Made by a program: the position numbers and the translations under genes. Of a DNA stretch of 64,000 nucleotides, positions 1-7,769 are shown piece after piece (the first letter of the stretch is position 1; every line of letters begins with the position of its first letter). Below the pieces are notes generated by a model. The model was not told where the DNA came from. It did no database searches and saw only the letters and a program-made list of their open reading frames with translations. Source of the DNA: Marinobacter sp. BGYM27. Lineage in GTDB: Bacteria; Pseudomonadota; Gammaproteobacteria; Pseudomonadales; Oleiphilaceae. Location: the NCBI GenBank assembly GCA_025153445.1, contig JANZNS010000002.1, positions 124,001 through 188,000 on the forward strand, written 5' to 3'.

Positions 1-319
1 TCAGTTGGTGGGATTTGGGTGCCAGCTCAGTGCTGCTGAGTATGCGGTCCAGAAAGAGCTCCATATCAGGGCCTACCCAGAAAATGAGGTCAGCATCGGC
101 TAAAGCCTGACGGTCGGACGGGCGTAGCTGATAAGTATGAGGGCTTGCTCCGGCAGGGATCAGGGTCGTTACCAGTGCTGATTCCGGCGCTATGGCGCGA
201 ACCATCAGCGTAATCGGTTTGATGGAAGTCACGATCTTGAGCGGCGCCGCGACCGCATGTAGGGGTAGTAGTGCAAGAGTTAAAAGAATGGCAAGTGCAG
301 AGCCTGAAAAGCGGTTCAT
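1..319 (-). CDS. znuA: Zinc ABC transporter substrate-binding protein ZnuA, 5' part (runs off window)
   Basis: This is the periplasmic zinc-binding component of a high-affinity ZnuABC importer. Only the first 106 codons lie in the window; the frame is open to base 1. I read an N-terminal signal peptide (about residues 1-25, ending LLPLHAVAAP), then the start of the mature domain (LKIVTSIKPITLMVRAIAP) and the family motif SPHTYQLRPSD, whose His is a zinc ligand in this family. The later His-rich loop and other ligands are outside the window. It is divergent from gltX and has a Zur-like palindrome just upstream. A manganese-type homologue is possible but less likely given that box. Confidence 0.88.
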   Translation of the reverse strand, partial: MNRFSGSALAILLTLALLPLHAVAAPLKIVTSIKPITLMVRAIAPESALVTTLIPAGASPHTYQLRPSDRQALADADLIFWVGPDMELFLDRILSSTELAPKSHQL

Positions 320-346
320 GATGCGTCCTGTTCGCTGTCATTTTTC

Positions 347-369
347 GAAATGTTATAATGTATCAATAT
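347..369. promoter_or_regulatory. Candidate Zur operator in front of znuA
   Basis: The left arm GAAATGTTATA is followed by a degenerate right arm (TGTATCAATAT). The known gammaproteobacterial Zur box is GAAATGTTATA-N-TATAACATTTC: the left arm matches fully and the right arm at 6 of 11 positions. It lies 28 bp upstream of the znuA ATG and overlaps a TATAAT-like hexamer, a usual place for repression by zinc-loaded Zur. Function is inferred from position and similarity. Confidence 0.6.
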
Positions 370-477
370 TAGAGTAAACCGATAGTGTGATGTTTTTCTA
401 TAACGGGAGGAAGGCAGCGCCACTTCAATCCGGAGTATTTGTCGTGCTGATGTCATGCGATTCCTTTTTCATGACGT

Positions 478-483
478 TATAAT
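478..483 (+). promoter_or_regulatory. Candidate -10 box for gltX
   Basis: A perfect TATAAT lies 78 bp upstream of the gltX start. I see no good -35 hexamer at 16-18 bp spacing, so this is only a candidate. The rest of the 242-bp znuA-gltX gap holds the Zur-like site and no gene. Confidence 0.35.
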
Positions 484-561
484 GCGCGCTTCGAATTTAT
501 TGCGACCGGTGACTGAATACCTTTTCTAAGCTCTGGCCGGTTCCCATAACAGGATATCCTA

Positions 562-2058
562 ATGACCGTTCGTACCCGCATTGCGCCATCTCCTACCGGT
601 GATCCGCACGTTGGCACAGCCTATGTTGCCTTGTTTAACCAGTGCTTTGCACGTCAGCATGGTGGGCAATTCATTCTGCGGATCGAAGATACCGATCAGG
701 CGCGGAGTACCGGTGAATCCGAGAAGGATATTCTGGATGCGCTGCGCTGGCTTGGGCTGGAGTGGGATGAAGGTCCGGATGTTGGCGGTCCGCACGGTCC
801 GTACCGCCAGTCAGAGCGCAAGGATGACTACCGGGCTTACGCCGAGCAGTTAGTCGAGAGTGGGCACGCGTTCTATTGTTTCCGCACGCCGCAAGAGTTG
901 GATCAGATTCGCGAAGACCGCAAGGCGCAGGGCCTGAATCCCGGTATTAAAGGTGATCTCGAATTGCCTGCCGAAGAAGTGAAAGCGCGGTTGGCGGCCG
1001 GCGAAGCACACGTGATCCGTATGAAGGTGCCGGATGAGGGCGTATGCGTGATTGACGATATGCTGCGCGGCAAGGTTGAGATCGAGTGGTCACAAGTCGA
1101 TTGCCAGATTCTGCTTAAATCCGATGGTATGCCAACTTACCACCTGGCTAATGTTGTCGATGATCACCTGATGGAGATCACTCACGTGCTGCGAGGTGAG
1201 GAATGGATTAACTCTGCTCCCAAGCACCAGCTGCTGTACAAGTATTTCGGCTGGGATATGCCGGTACTGTGCCACTTGCCGCTGCTGCGTAACCCGGACA
1301 AGAGCAAACTGTCGAAGCGCAAGAACCCGACCAGCATCAATTTTTATGAGCGTATGGGCTTCCTGCCCGAAGCGGTGCTCAACTATCTGGGTCGCATGGG
1401 CTGGTCGATGCCGGATGAGCGCGAAAAGTTCACGTTGCAGGAAATGATCGATCATTTCGATATCCAGCGTGTTTCCCTCGGCGGGCCGGTATTTGATGTT
1501 GAAAAGCTGCGTTGGCTGAACGGTTTGTGGTTACGTGAAAATCTGGACGATGCCGCTTTTATGGATCGTCTGCAGCAGTGGTGGTTCAATCGCGAGTCGT
1601 TGGCTGGTCTGGTGCCACACATTAAGGGCAGGGCAGAAGTGTTCAGTGATGTCGCCCCGATGGCGAATTTCATGTTTGCCGGCATGCTGGACCTGACCGC
1701 TGAAAGCTTCAGGCACAACAAGCTAGAAGAGGGGCAGGTCCTGCGAGTACTGCAGTTCACGCTCTGGCGCCTGGAAGCGCAACGGCACTGGACGAAGGAC
1801 AACATCTTTGCCGACGTAAAAGGTCTGGCAAAAGCGATGGAGCTTAAAATGGGGGATTTCATGTTCCCGGTTTTTGTTGCCATTGCGGGTACGCCTAATT
1901 CCTGGTCGGTTATGGATTCAATGGCGCAGCTTGGTCCGGATATGACCCGTGCCCGTTTGCGCCACGCATTACAGTTGCTGGGTGGGTTCTCTAAAAAAGA
2001 GACCAAGCGAGTAGAAAAAGAATACGCTGCATTGAGTGAAAATCAGGCAGACGCATAG
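562..2058 (+). CDS. gltX: Glutamyl-tRNA synthetase
   Basis: Charges tRNA-Glu with glutamate in the cytoplasm; class I aminoacyl-tRNA synthetase, 498 residues, normal length. The Rossmann fold opens with [20 protein letters not shown], the family's version of the HIGH signature. The KMSKS-type loop is SKLSKRKNP near residue 250. The C-terminal third is the helical anticodon-binding region. The ATG is preceded by AGGA at 551-554. It is followed directly by tRNA-Ala and tRNA-Glu genes, so the enzyme sits beside its own substrate; this order is also known from Pseudomonas. I see nothing unusual in the protein. Confidence 0.97.
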   Translation: MTVRTRIAPSPTGDPHVGTAYVALFNQCFARQHGGQFILRIEDTDQARSTGESEKDILDALRWLGLEWDEGPDVGGPHGPYRQSERKDDYRAYAEQLVESGHAFYCFRTPQELDQIREDRKAQGLNPGIKGDLELPAEEVKARLAAGEAHVIRMKVPDEGVCVIDDMLRGKVEIEWSQVDCQILLKSDGMPTYHLANVVDDHLMEITHVLRGEEWINSAPKHQLLYKYFGWDMPVLCHLPLLRNPDKSKLSKRKNPTSINFYERMGFLPEAVLNYLGRMGWSMPDEREKFTLQEMIDHFDIQRVSLGGPVFDVEKLRWLNGLWLRENLDDAAFMDRLQQWWFNRESLAGLVPHIKGRAEVFSDVAPMANFMFAGMLDLTAESFRHNKLEEGQVLRVLQFTLWRLEAQRHWTKDNIFADVKGLAKAMELKMGDFMFPVFVAIAGTPNSWSVMDSMAQLGPDMTRARLRHALQLLGGFSKKETKRVEKEYAALSENQADA

Positions 2059-2108
2059 ATATTTGAAGGCAATGTCGTCATTCCCTTGAAAAAAGTCAGG
2101 GCAAGGGG

Positions 2109-2137
2109 TTGACGACATAGGGGGGTGTCACTAATAT
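2109..2137 (+). promoter_or_regulatory. Sigma-70 promoter of the tRNA-Ala/tRNA-Glu unit
   Basis: TTGACG (2109-2114) and TAATAT (2132-2137) are separated by exactly 17 bp, with a GC-rich stretch between the -10 box and the expected start near 2144. That is the usual arrangement for growth-rate-controlled stable RNA promoters. The mature tRNA-Ala begins at 2152. Confidence 0.75.
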
Positions 2138-2151
2138 ACGCCTCCGTTGAC

Positions 2152-2227
2152 GGGGCCATAGCTCAGCTGGGAGAGCGCAACGCTGGCAGCGTTGAGGTCA
2201 GGAGTTCGATCCTCCTTGGCTCCACCA
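2152..2227 (+). tRNA. tRNA-Ala (anticodon GGC)
   Basis: A 76-nt cloverleaf. The acceptor stem GGGGCCA pairs with TGGCTCC (one G-T pair). The D arm is GCTCAGCTGGGAGAGC. The anticodon stem CAACG/CGTTG encloses the loop CTGGCAG, giving anticodon GGC. The T arm AGGAG-TTCGATC-CTCCT is followed by an encoded ACCA end. It is co-transcribed with tRNA-Glu nine bases downstream. Confidence 0.97.
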
Positions 2228-2236
2228 ATTTTTCTA

Positions 2237-2312
2237 GTCCCCTTCGTCTAGTGGCCTAGGACTCCGCCCTTTCACGGCGGCAACAGGGGTTCGAACCCCC
2301 TAGGGGACGCCA
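2237..2312 (+). tRNA. tRNA-Glu (anticodon TTC)
   Basis: A 76-nt cloverleaf. The acceptor stem GTCCCCT pairs with AGGGGAC. The anticodon stem CCGCC/GGCGG holds the loop CTTTCAC, so the anticodon is TTC. The T arm contains GTTCGAACC, and the end GCCA includes an encoded CCA. It lies just downstream of the gene for its own synthetase. Confidence 0.97.
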
Positions 2313-2381
2313 CTTCGGAATCGTGTCGGCAGTATCAGCAAGGTTCCTGACTGAACCGTACTAGTCCTGCGGATCAGTCAC

Positions 2382-2411
2382 AAAAAAACCGCCCATTCGG
2401 GCGGTTTTTTT
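2382..2411 (+). terminator. Rho-independent terminator after the tRNA genes
   Basis: The stem CCGCCC-ATTC-GGGCGG (2389-2404) is flanked by seven A on the left and seven T on the right, so it can act in both directions: for the tRNA unit and for the convergent pterin synthase homologue ending at 2480. Confidence 0.9.
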
Positions 2412-2479
2412 ATGTCTTCAGAAAAGGGTCGGCTCAGGGGCGTGCGGGCGCGCAGAAAGCGCCCGGGCATGCTTCGCTA

Positions 2480-3331
2480 TCAGCGTGCAGCAATAGCACC
2501 CTTGCCGACGCCCTCAAATGCCTTCACGCGGATCTCATCATCGGGGTGTTGTTGCTTGCACTGGTTTGCCAGGTGAGCAGCAATCAACTCGACGGTCGTA
2601 TCGGTATCCATCAGATAGACGCGCTGTTGGGGCATGGTCAGGCTGAACTCACCCTGATTGGCTTCGTAGGAGAACGTGAGGTAGCTGATCTCCTCTTCAA
2701 CGAACCGCGCGGTAATGTCATCCTCTGTTCCGATATAGATGTCCTGCCACTCTCTGGCCCAGTGCCTCTCCAGATCGTCATCGCGGGTGTTGTCGCGGGT
2801 GATCTGGATGCGCGAACGGTGGCCGTGGGCGATACGCTGACAGTTTCCCAGATGTTTTTTGAGGCCATGGACATAGTGATAGTAAGGGCCGTCAATTTCT
2901 TCTTCGCGCAGAATAACGTCGATACCGATTACATTGGCTGGCAGTACGGCGCGCAACTCGCGCTCCAGCAGTGCGGACACAGCCGAGGGCACGACTTGGC
3001 TGCCATCAAGGGCCAGGATAGCTTCGGCTGGCGAGCGATGGGTAATGACGCTGCCATCGGCCAATGGCCATTCCACGACCGACACATCTCCCTGTTGCTG
3101 AATCTGGATGCCGGGCTGACCGGTGGGGATTAACAGGCGATGGTCAACGCGCTCGTCAATGACCTGTTTGATGGTCCGTTTGACGGAGCCAAAATCGAAG
3201 ACCATGCCTTGCTCATCGAGTTCGCCTGCCAGCACAACATCAACGATCCAGCTTTCGCCAACCAACCCGCGCTGGTGATCAAGATAGGCGAAGTCAATGA
3301 CTGTCAGGTTGTCGACAAAAAGCTGGTTCAT
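2480..3331 (-). CDS. Double-length 6-pyruvoyl-tetrahydropterin synthase / QueD family protein
   Basis: The protein has 283 residues, about twice a normal QueD (120 residues), and reads as two tandem PTPS-type domains. Domain 1 (about 1-110) keeps the stretch GMVFDFGSVK and the ending DERVDHRLL, but where the zinc-binding HGH motif should be it has GES. Domain 2 (about 135-283) has CQRIAHGHRS, which matches the catalytic Cys and HGH zinc motif, and lacks the domain 1 motif. The active-site parts therefore seem divided between the two halves. QueD makes 6-carboxytetrahydropterin for queuosine and related enzymes act in pterin synthesis; which reaction this one does cannot be read from sequence. 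There is no queuosine gene beside it. The start has only a weak ribosome-binding site. Confidence 0.75.
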   Translation of the reverse strand: MNQLFVDNLTVIDFAYLDHQRGLVGESWIVDVVLAGELDEQGMVFDFGSVKRTIKQVIDERVDHRLLIPTGQPGIQIQQQGDVSVVEWPLADGSVITHRSPAEAILALDGSQVVPSAVSALLERELRAVLPANVIGIDVILREEEIDGPYYHYVHGLKKHLGNCQRIAHGHRSRIQITRDNTRDDDLERHWAREWQDIYIGTEDDITARFVEEEISYLTFSYEANQGEFSLTMPQQRVYLMDTDTTVELIAAHLANQCKQQHPDDEIRVKAFEGVGKGAIAAR

Positions 3332-3656
3332 GAGCGATGCGATTCTCTATTGGGCGGAGACGGGTTGTGAATGAGAGCGATTCTAGCAAAAATCCTGCTC
3401 TGGACGTGAATGTTTGGGCGCGGGGATAAAATAGGACCCGGATTTGAATGTTGCGCGGTGGCGGCAGACTGGAGGGGCTTGGCTCGGTTCCCGTCATCGA
3501 AGGGATGCGGGCGTACTGTGGAAACTCCTTACGGAGTGGGGCGATGCGTTGTCAGCATGAATCGGCGATTTTGTTGAAATCGTGCGAGGATTTATCTGTA
3601 GCATTGATTGGAATGCAGGCAGGCCGGCTTACCGACCTGCCTTGTAACGTGAAGTA
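3332..3656. other. Gene-free interval with one hairpin
   Basis: I find no convincing coding region. At 3617-3642 there is a hairpin, AGGCAGG-C-CGG / CCG-A-CCTGCCT with a 4-nt loop, 15 bases past the stop of the minus-strand response regulator. It has no T-run on either strand, so it is at best a weak terminator or an mRNA 3'-end protector. The promoter of the pterin synthase homologue should lie near 3340-3420. Confidence 0.5.
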
Positions 3657-4796
3657 TTAGAAGAGTTCAAATACGCCTGATAGCCATGCGATGCCGACTG
3701 CAAAAATACTCAGGCTGACCGCGAGGCCTATCGTGTAGGTGCGTGATGCGCTGGCCCGTTGCTGGCGCACGTAGAGGTCGATAGTGCGTTGGGCGATGTC
3801 TTCAGCGGTTTCCCGTGAAATATCGTGAGCCTGCTGAATGGCTTCGGACTGAAGCGTCTGCCAGAACTCGGTATCGATCGTCTGGACGCTGGTTATGTGG
3901 TCTTTCAGTTCGGCCATATCATCGGCAGAAAAGCCGCTACCGGTGTTTACGGCTTTCTGCAGGTCTGACAGTTCCCGTGACATGCTGAGATTTACTTCTG
4001 CAGCAATTTCGTCTTTCAGGCTTTGTGTCCGGGTTTCAAAGTGTTCGCGAATGGAGGTGAGCTGCACCGACAATTCGTCATGCTGCTTACGCTCGCTGTC
4101 GTCCAGCACTCGCTTAAGGTGGTCATACTGCTCGTCGAACAGGCTGCTGAGCAGTTCGTGCAGACGGTTATTGATATGGGTTTTCACGGCGGAGCGGGCG
4201 ATCTGTTCAATCAGGTCGCTGGTCAGCGGAACCACTTGCGGGTTGCTGGCGGCGCGCTCACGATCCTGGCTGTCATCTTCGGTCAGGGTCTGCACTTCCT
4301 CTTTCAGCGACACCTGTAGTGATGCGTTGTCGGGCAGATCCAGCAGGTCGTCCTCTTCCATCTCAAGATTAAACGCGGCCAGTTCGTCTGAAGCGGGTGC
4401 CTGCGGAAGGCTGTCGTTGGCAACATCCGCTGCGAGCTGATCCAGTAGTGAATTCAGGCCGTCGTTGTGAGGGGGTTTGGTGAGGATGTTATACACGCCA
4501 AAGTTGCGTGCTTCGTCCATGAACGAGGATGATTTCTTCGAGGTGCACATGATAATCGGGATTCCGGCCGTGTCCGGGTTTCCCTTGATCGCTTTGGTCG
4601 CCTCAACACCGTTCATGCCGGGCATCAGGTGATCCATGAAGATCACGTCAGGTCGGCCGTTGTTGCTGAGAAAATCCAGCGCCTCTTCGGCGGAGCCTGC
4701 CATGTTGACGTCCATGTCCCGGTTTTCCAGCAGTTTGCTGAGCGCGAACCGGGCTACCTTGGAGTCATCCACCAGAAGTGCGTTCTTGATCGCCAT
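3657..4796 (-). CDS. Response regulator receiver protein with coiled-coil region and C-terminal membrane anchor
   Basis: Residues 1-125 form a CheY-type receiver domain with the full active site: Asp10/Asp11, phospho-acceptor Asp55 (FMDHLMPG), Thr85 and Lys107 (TKPP). Instead of a DNA-binding or enzyme domain, an acidic linker (about 130-190) and a long helical, coiled-coil-like stretch (about 190-345) follow, ending in one hydrophobic segment (about 353-376, [20 protein letters not shown]) at the extreme C terminus. The receiver would stay in the cytoplasm as a tail-anchored protein. GAGGT lies 6 nt before the ATG. It is 67 bp downstream of the PEGA-MORN gene on the same strand, probably one operon. 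No histidine kinase is nearby. I do not recognise a named family for the whole protein. Confidence 0.8.
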   Translation of the reverse strand: MAIKNALLVDDSKVARFALSKLLENRDMDVNMAGSAEEALDFLSNNGRPDVIFMDHLMPGMNGVEATKAIKGNPDTAGIPIIMCTSKKSSSFMDEARNFGVYNILTKPPHNDGLNSLLDQLAADVANDSLPQAPASDELAAFNLEMEEDDLLDLPDNASLQVSLKEEVQTLTEDDSQDRERAASNPQVVPLTSDLIEQIARSAVKTHINNRLHELLSSLFDEQYDHLKRVLDDSERKQHDELSVQLTSIREHFETRTQSLKDEIAAEVNLSMSRELSDLQKAVNTGSGFSADDMAELKDHITSVQTIDTEFWQTLQSEAIQQAHDISRETAEDIAQRTIDLYVRQQRASASRTYTIGLAVSLSIFAVGIAWLSGVFELF

Positions 4797-4863
4797 GATA
4801 CAACCTCAATCAAATAAAACTCGAATTCGTTAAACTGGCCGCGCGGTAGGATTCCTTCCCGGA

Positions 4864-6267
4864 TTACCAGCCTTCCAGAGGTGGGCACTGCGTTGCCCGG
4901 TAACTTTTTTCCCGGTAGCAAACACCCGGTTCGCTCGAACGGGCGTTGAAGACTTCGCCTTCCGGAGTGGTCAGTTTAGCCTGACCGTATGGCTTGCCAT
5001 AGCGAAACGTGGATTCAATAGAACTCCCGTTCGGATTCAGCAGCGTGCCTTTACCGTGAAACTCGCCTTCCATGTAGTTGCCAACGTATTTTTTACCATC
5101 AGCAAAAATTTCGCTGCCCTCACCATTATAAGCGCCATTGGAAAACCCGCCTTCGTAGTGGCGGCCGTCAGCATAGGTGAGGGTGCCTTCGCCGTGAAAC
5201 TCGCCTTTCCTGAATCCGCCGACGTAGAGTTTACCATCGTCTCCCGTCAGGGAGCCGTGGCCGTCGAGCTGCCCGTCTTGCCAGTGTCCGGTCAATATAT
5301 CGCCGTCCGCTTTTGTAAGCGTGCCCTGGCCATTGAAGACGCCGTTGGCGAAGCTTCCTGAGTAGCTGGCGCCCCCGGCTTTGCGGAGTGTGCCTTCACC
5401 AGACCATTCACCGGCGGACCAGTTGCCTTCGTATCGGTCGCCGTTTGGATAGCGGGCGATGCCCTGTCCCTCGAATTTGCCGTTGATGAAGTGACCGGTG
5501 TACTGAAGGCCGTCACCATCGATATAGGTGCCATCGCCGGTTTTGACTCCGCCGGTCCAGGTGCCATTCTGGTAGTCGACCCGGGTGTAGGCTTCGAGTT
5601 TGCCGCGCAGGGTGAGGTCATCACCAGCGCTCAGGCGAACGGTTTGCGACCAGGATTTGTAGCCTTCCTTGTTGATCACGATGTCATAGTTGCCAGGAGC
5701 AAATTCAAGATCAAGGCGGGTCGGGCCGTAGGCTTTTCCGTTGATTTCAACGCTGTCATTTTCAACGTTTGAACGAAGCGTGAGTTGCGCTGTTACCGGT
5801 TTAGGTTCGGGTGCGTCCTTCCTCTCGGGCTTTGTTTCCGCTACTGCTGGGGCACTGGAGGTTGTCGCTTTGCTGGCGTCAATGGTCGCGATAGTGACGG
5901 CTGCGGTCGCGGGTGTTGTTGTTTCGGGCTCGCGAGTATCAGGAGGATCGACGCTGAATATCTCGGGCGCTTTATCGGTCGCGGTGGCAACGGTTGCCGT
6001 GTCAGCAGGAGGTGATGCCGGGATTTGTTGAGCCTTATCGACAAATACCGAGTCAGGCTTTTGGGCTGGTGCAGGGGAGGCCGGTTCAGGTGGCTTGTCT
6101 GCGCTGGCTATTTTGGCTGCTGGCTCTGTTTGAGCGGGCGCGTGATTGGCTTCAGCCGCAACCCCGGGGAAATGGCCAGTCTCGCGCTGAATGGAAGCAA
6201 AGCCTGCTGTCACCAATAACATCAGTGCTAGCGCGTTGATAAACAGTAATGGTCTGAAATCGACCAT
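4864..6267 (-). CDS. PEGA and MORN repeat protein with N-terminal membrane segment
   Basis: 467 residues. A hydrophobic segment (about 5-24, LLFINALALMLLVTAG) acts as a signal anchor or signal peptide. A Pro/Ala/Thr-rich linker runs to about 155. A PEGA-type domain follows (about 158-228: LTLRSNVENDSVEINGKAYG... NKEGYKSW). Then come roughly eight MORN repeats (about 233-430) of the form Y-x-G-x-F-x-x-G-x-x-x-G-x-G-T. The tail has two Cys (CYREKSYRATQC), possibly a disulfide. MORN repeats bind membranes or form scaffolds, and PEGA domains are found in bacterial surface proteins; a periplasmic scaffold is my inference. GAGGT precedes the ATG. The response regulator gene follows 67 bp later. Confidence 0.8.
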   Translation of the reverse strand: MVDFRPLLFINALALMLLVTAGFASIQRETGHFPGVAAEANHAPAQTEPAAKIASADKPPEPASPAPAQKPDSVFVDKAQQIPASPPADTATVATATDKAPEIFSVDPPDTREPETTTPATAAVTIATIDASKATTSSAPAVAETKPERKDAPEPKPVTAQLTLRSNVENDSVEINGKAYGPTRLDLEFAPGNYDIVINKEGYKSWSQTVRLSAGDDLTLRGKLEAYTRVDYQNGTWTGGVKTGDGTYIDGDGLQYTGHFINGKFEGQGIARYPNGDRYEGNWSAGEWSGEGTLRKAGGASYSGSFANGVFNGQGTLTKADGDILTGHWQDGQLDGHGSLTGDDGKLYVGGFRKGEFHGEGTLTYADGRHYEGGFSNGAYNGEGSEIFADGKKYVGNYMEGEFHGKGTLLNPNGSSIESTFRYGKPYGQAKLTTPEGEVFNARSSEPGVCYREKSYRATQCPPLEGW

Positions 6268-6343
6268 GAACTACCTCGCAATAACGCGTTTCGACAATTC
6301 CGGCTTACCAGAAACCTTCTGGCAGGCCGCGATCCGGACTTTC

Positions 6344-6373
6344 ATACTAGCGTTTCGGATCGTTGTTATGTAA
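6344..6373 (-). promoter_or_regulatory. Candidate promoter of the PEGA-MORN gene
   Basis: Reading the minus strand, TTACAT (6373-6368) is followed after 18 bp by TAGTAT (6349-6344), about 77 bp before the ATG at 6267. This would give the PEGA-MORN/response-regulator pair its own transcript, separate from the membrane-protein gene upstream. Confidence 0.4.
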
Positions 6374-6410
6374 CAGAAAGTGAACGGAGTTGCCGAGTTT
6401 GCAGGATGCT

Positions 6411-7010
6411 TCACACTTTGTCCGGAATGGAATCACCCTTGCGTTGCGTCTCGCTCTGAGCGCTGGTTTCTGTGTGGGGCGTGGTACCGGTTTCACGGTA
6501 TTCCCAAGCACGCATATAGACGTCAGCTTCGTATTCGTAGGGCGAGCGAAAGGGAGTCAGAACAAAGTCAAAAATCAGGAAAAAGAAGCCTACTGACAAC
6601 CACGCCACTACCAGAGTCTGAGCGGTGTTTGCCTGCATTTCAGGGTTTGAAGCGACGAATGCCTGCAGGTCGGGCAAGATGTTAGTGACCATAACGACAG
6701 GATTGAAGCTGGCCATCACCAATGGCACCCAGAATGCGATGAATACCGGAAAGAAGCCAAATGACCAGAGCAGGCGTCTCAGCAGGTAGACCATTGCGGA
6801 GGTCCAGAACCGCCGGCGCAACTCGGGGACCTTGCGGATCTGTTTTACGTAGCGCTTGCGTTCAACCCAGTAGGGCGCCAGTTCCGCACTGCCCGGCTCG
6901 GGCTTGGCCTTTGAGCGCAAGGTGTCAGCGGCCGCTGCCGGGGCCAATGCTGCGGGTGAGGGTGTCTCGACAGTCAGGTTATCGCTTTGAAGGTCAGAAG
7001 AGGTTGTCAT
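6411..7010 (-). CDS. Small membrane protein of unknown function
   Basis: 199 residues, not recognised. The N-terminal 45 residues are Ala/Pro-rich and probably disordered. A basic segment (WVERKRYVKQIRKVPELRRR) precedes two or three hydrophobic segments: about 77-103 (including LLWSFGFFPVFIAFWVPLVM) and about 133-152 (LVVAWLSVGFFFLIFDFVLT). The C-terminal 35 residues are hydrophilic and Thr/Glu-rich. The basic stretch before the first membrane segment suggests that the N terminus is cytoplasmic. It lies 143 bp upstream of the PEGA-MORN gene on the same strand, so a shared role is possible but unproven. The ATG has a weak AGGACA about 12 nt upstream. Confidence 0.65.
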   Translation of the reverse strand: MTTSSDLQSDNLTVETPSPAALAPAAAADTLRSKAKPEPGSAELAPYWVERKRYVKQIRKVPELRRRFWTSAMVYLLRRLLWSFGFFPVFIAFWVPLVMASFNPVVMVTNILPDLQAFVASNPEMQANTAQTLVVAWLSVGFFFLIFDFVLTPFRSPYEYEADVYMRAWEYRETGTTPHTETSAQSETQRKGDSIPDKV

Positions 7011-7285
7011 GCGGGTAAGGTTGTCCTGAAGTTCAAACGATTACACTCGGTAGCGTTGTTATCCTGCCGGTATCGATTTAATTGGTTTTTAGATTGTAAC
7101 CATACAAATTGTAGACGCACGATGTCAGATGCACTCGCAGGCCCGATAGGTATTTTCTAATTGAACCATTAACCGGGTAGCTCTTCCTATACGGCTGCTT
7201 CATGTTTCATAGTGCATGTTACCCTATTTGGCAGGTAACCTCGCCGTAAGAGGTGTTTATCAATAATAACAGGGGATAATCGATC

Positions 7286-7732
7286 ATGACTGAAGCGATC
7301 CGGCATGTGGCACTGGTGGCTCATGACAACAAAAAGTCTGAGCTGATTGCATGGGTCAGTCGCAATCGCGACGCTCTGTCCAGGTGCAGCCTGATTACGA
7401 CGGGTACAACCGGAAAGCTTGTCGCCCAGGAGACCGGGCTGGAGGTCGAACGTTTGCAGAGTGGCCCGCTTGGAGGCGATCAGCAAATCGGTGCCCGGAT
7501 TTCAGAAGGGCGGATCGATTTACTTATCTTTTTCTGGGATCCCCTTGAACCCATGTCACATGACCCCGATATCAAAGCCTTACTGCGTATTGCGACGCTC
7601 TGGAATATTCCCATAGCCTGTAATGAGAGCTCGGCCGATTTTATTGTCAGTTCTCCTTGCTTCAGCAGTTACCAGCGTCGGCAGCCAGATTTTTCCGTCT
7701 ATCAGAGCCGCTCGGTTGCCACCGTCGCCTGA
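7286..7732 (+). CDS. mgsA: Methylglyoxal synthase
   Basis: Converts dihydroxyacetone phosphate to methylglyoxal and phosphate, the phosphate-sensitive bypass of lower glycolysis. 148 residues, normal length. The phosphate-binding and catalytic residues are visible: His13 (VAHDNKK), Thr/Gly-rich TTGTTGKL, catalytic Asp65 in [10 protein letters not shown] and His92 in [16 protein letters not shown]. These correspond to His19, Asp71 and His98 of the E. coli enzyme. AGGGGAT precedes the ATG. The last 20 residues ([17 protein letters not shown]) are variable. The peptidase gene starts 37 bp after its stop on the same strand, so the two may share a transcript. Confidence 0.96.
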   Translation: MTEAIRHVALVAHDNKKSELIAWVSRNRDALSRCSLITTGTTGKLVAQETGLEVERLQSGPLGGDQQIGARISEGRIDLLIFFWDPLEPMSHDPDIKALLRIATLWNIPIACNESSADFIVSSPCFSSYQRRQPDFSVYQSRSVATVA

Positions 7733-7769
7733 GACCCATTCAGTTCCGAATTCTGATCAGGATTATGCA

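Noticed and set aside
3448..3660. A 70-codon open frame on the plus strand between the pterin synthase homologue and the response regulator.
   Set aside because: No ribosome-binding site, no recognisable similarity, mixed composition; it runs through the hairpin at 3617-3642.
5741..6031. Long hydrophobic plus-strand frame opposite the MORN gene linker.
   Set aside because: It is the shadow of the Pro/Ala/Thr-rich linker of the PEGA-MORN protein on the other strand.
7623..7769. A signal-peptide-like N-terminal extension of the M16 peptidase ([16 protein letters not shown]).
   Set aside because: It lies inside the mgsA coding sequence, has no ribosome-binding site, and the ATG at 7770 has an ideal one.
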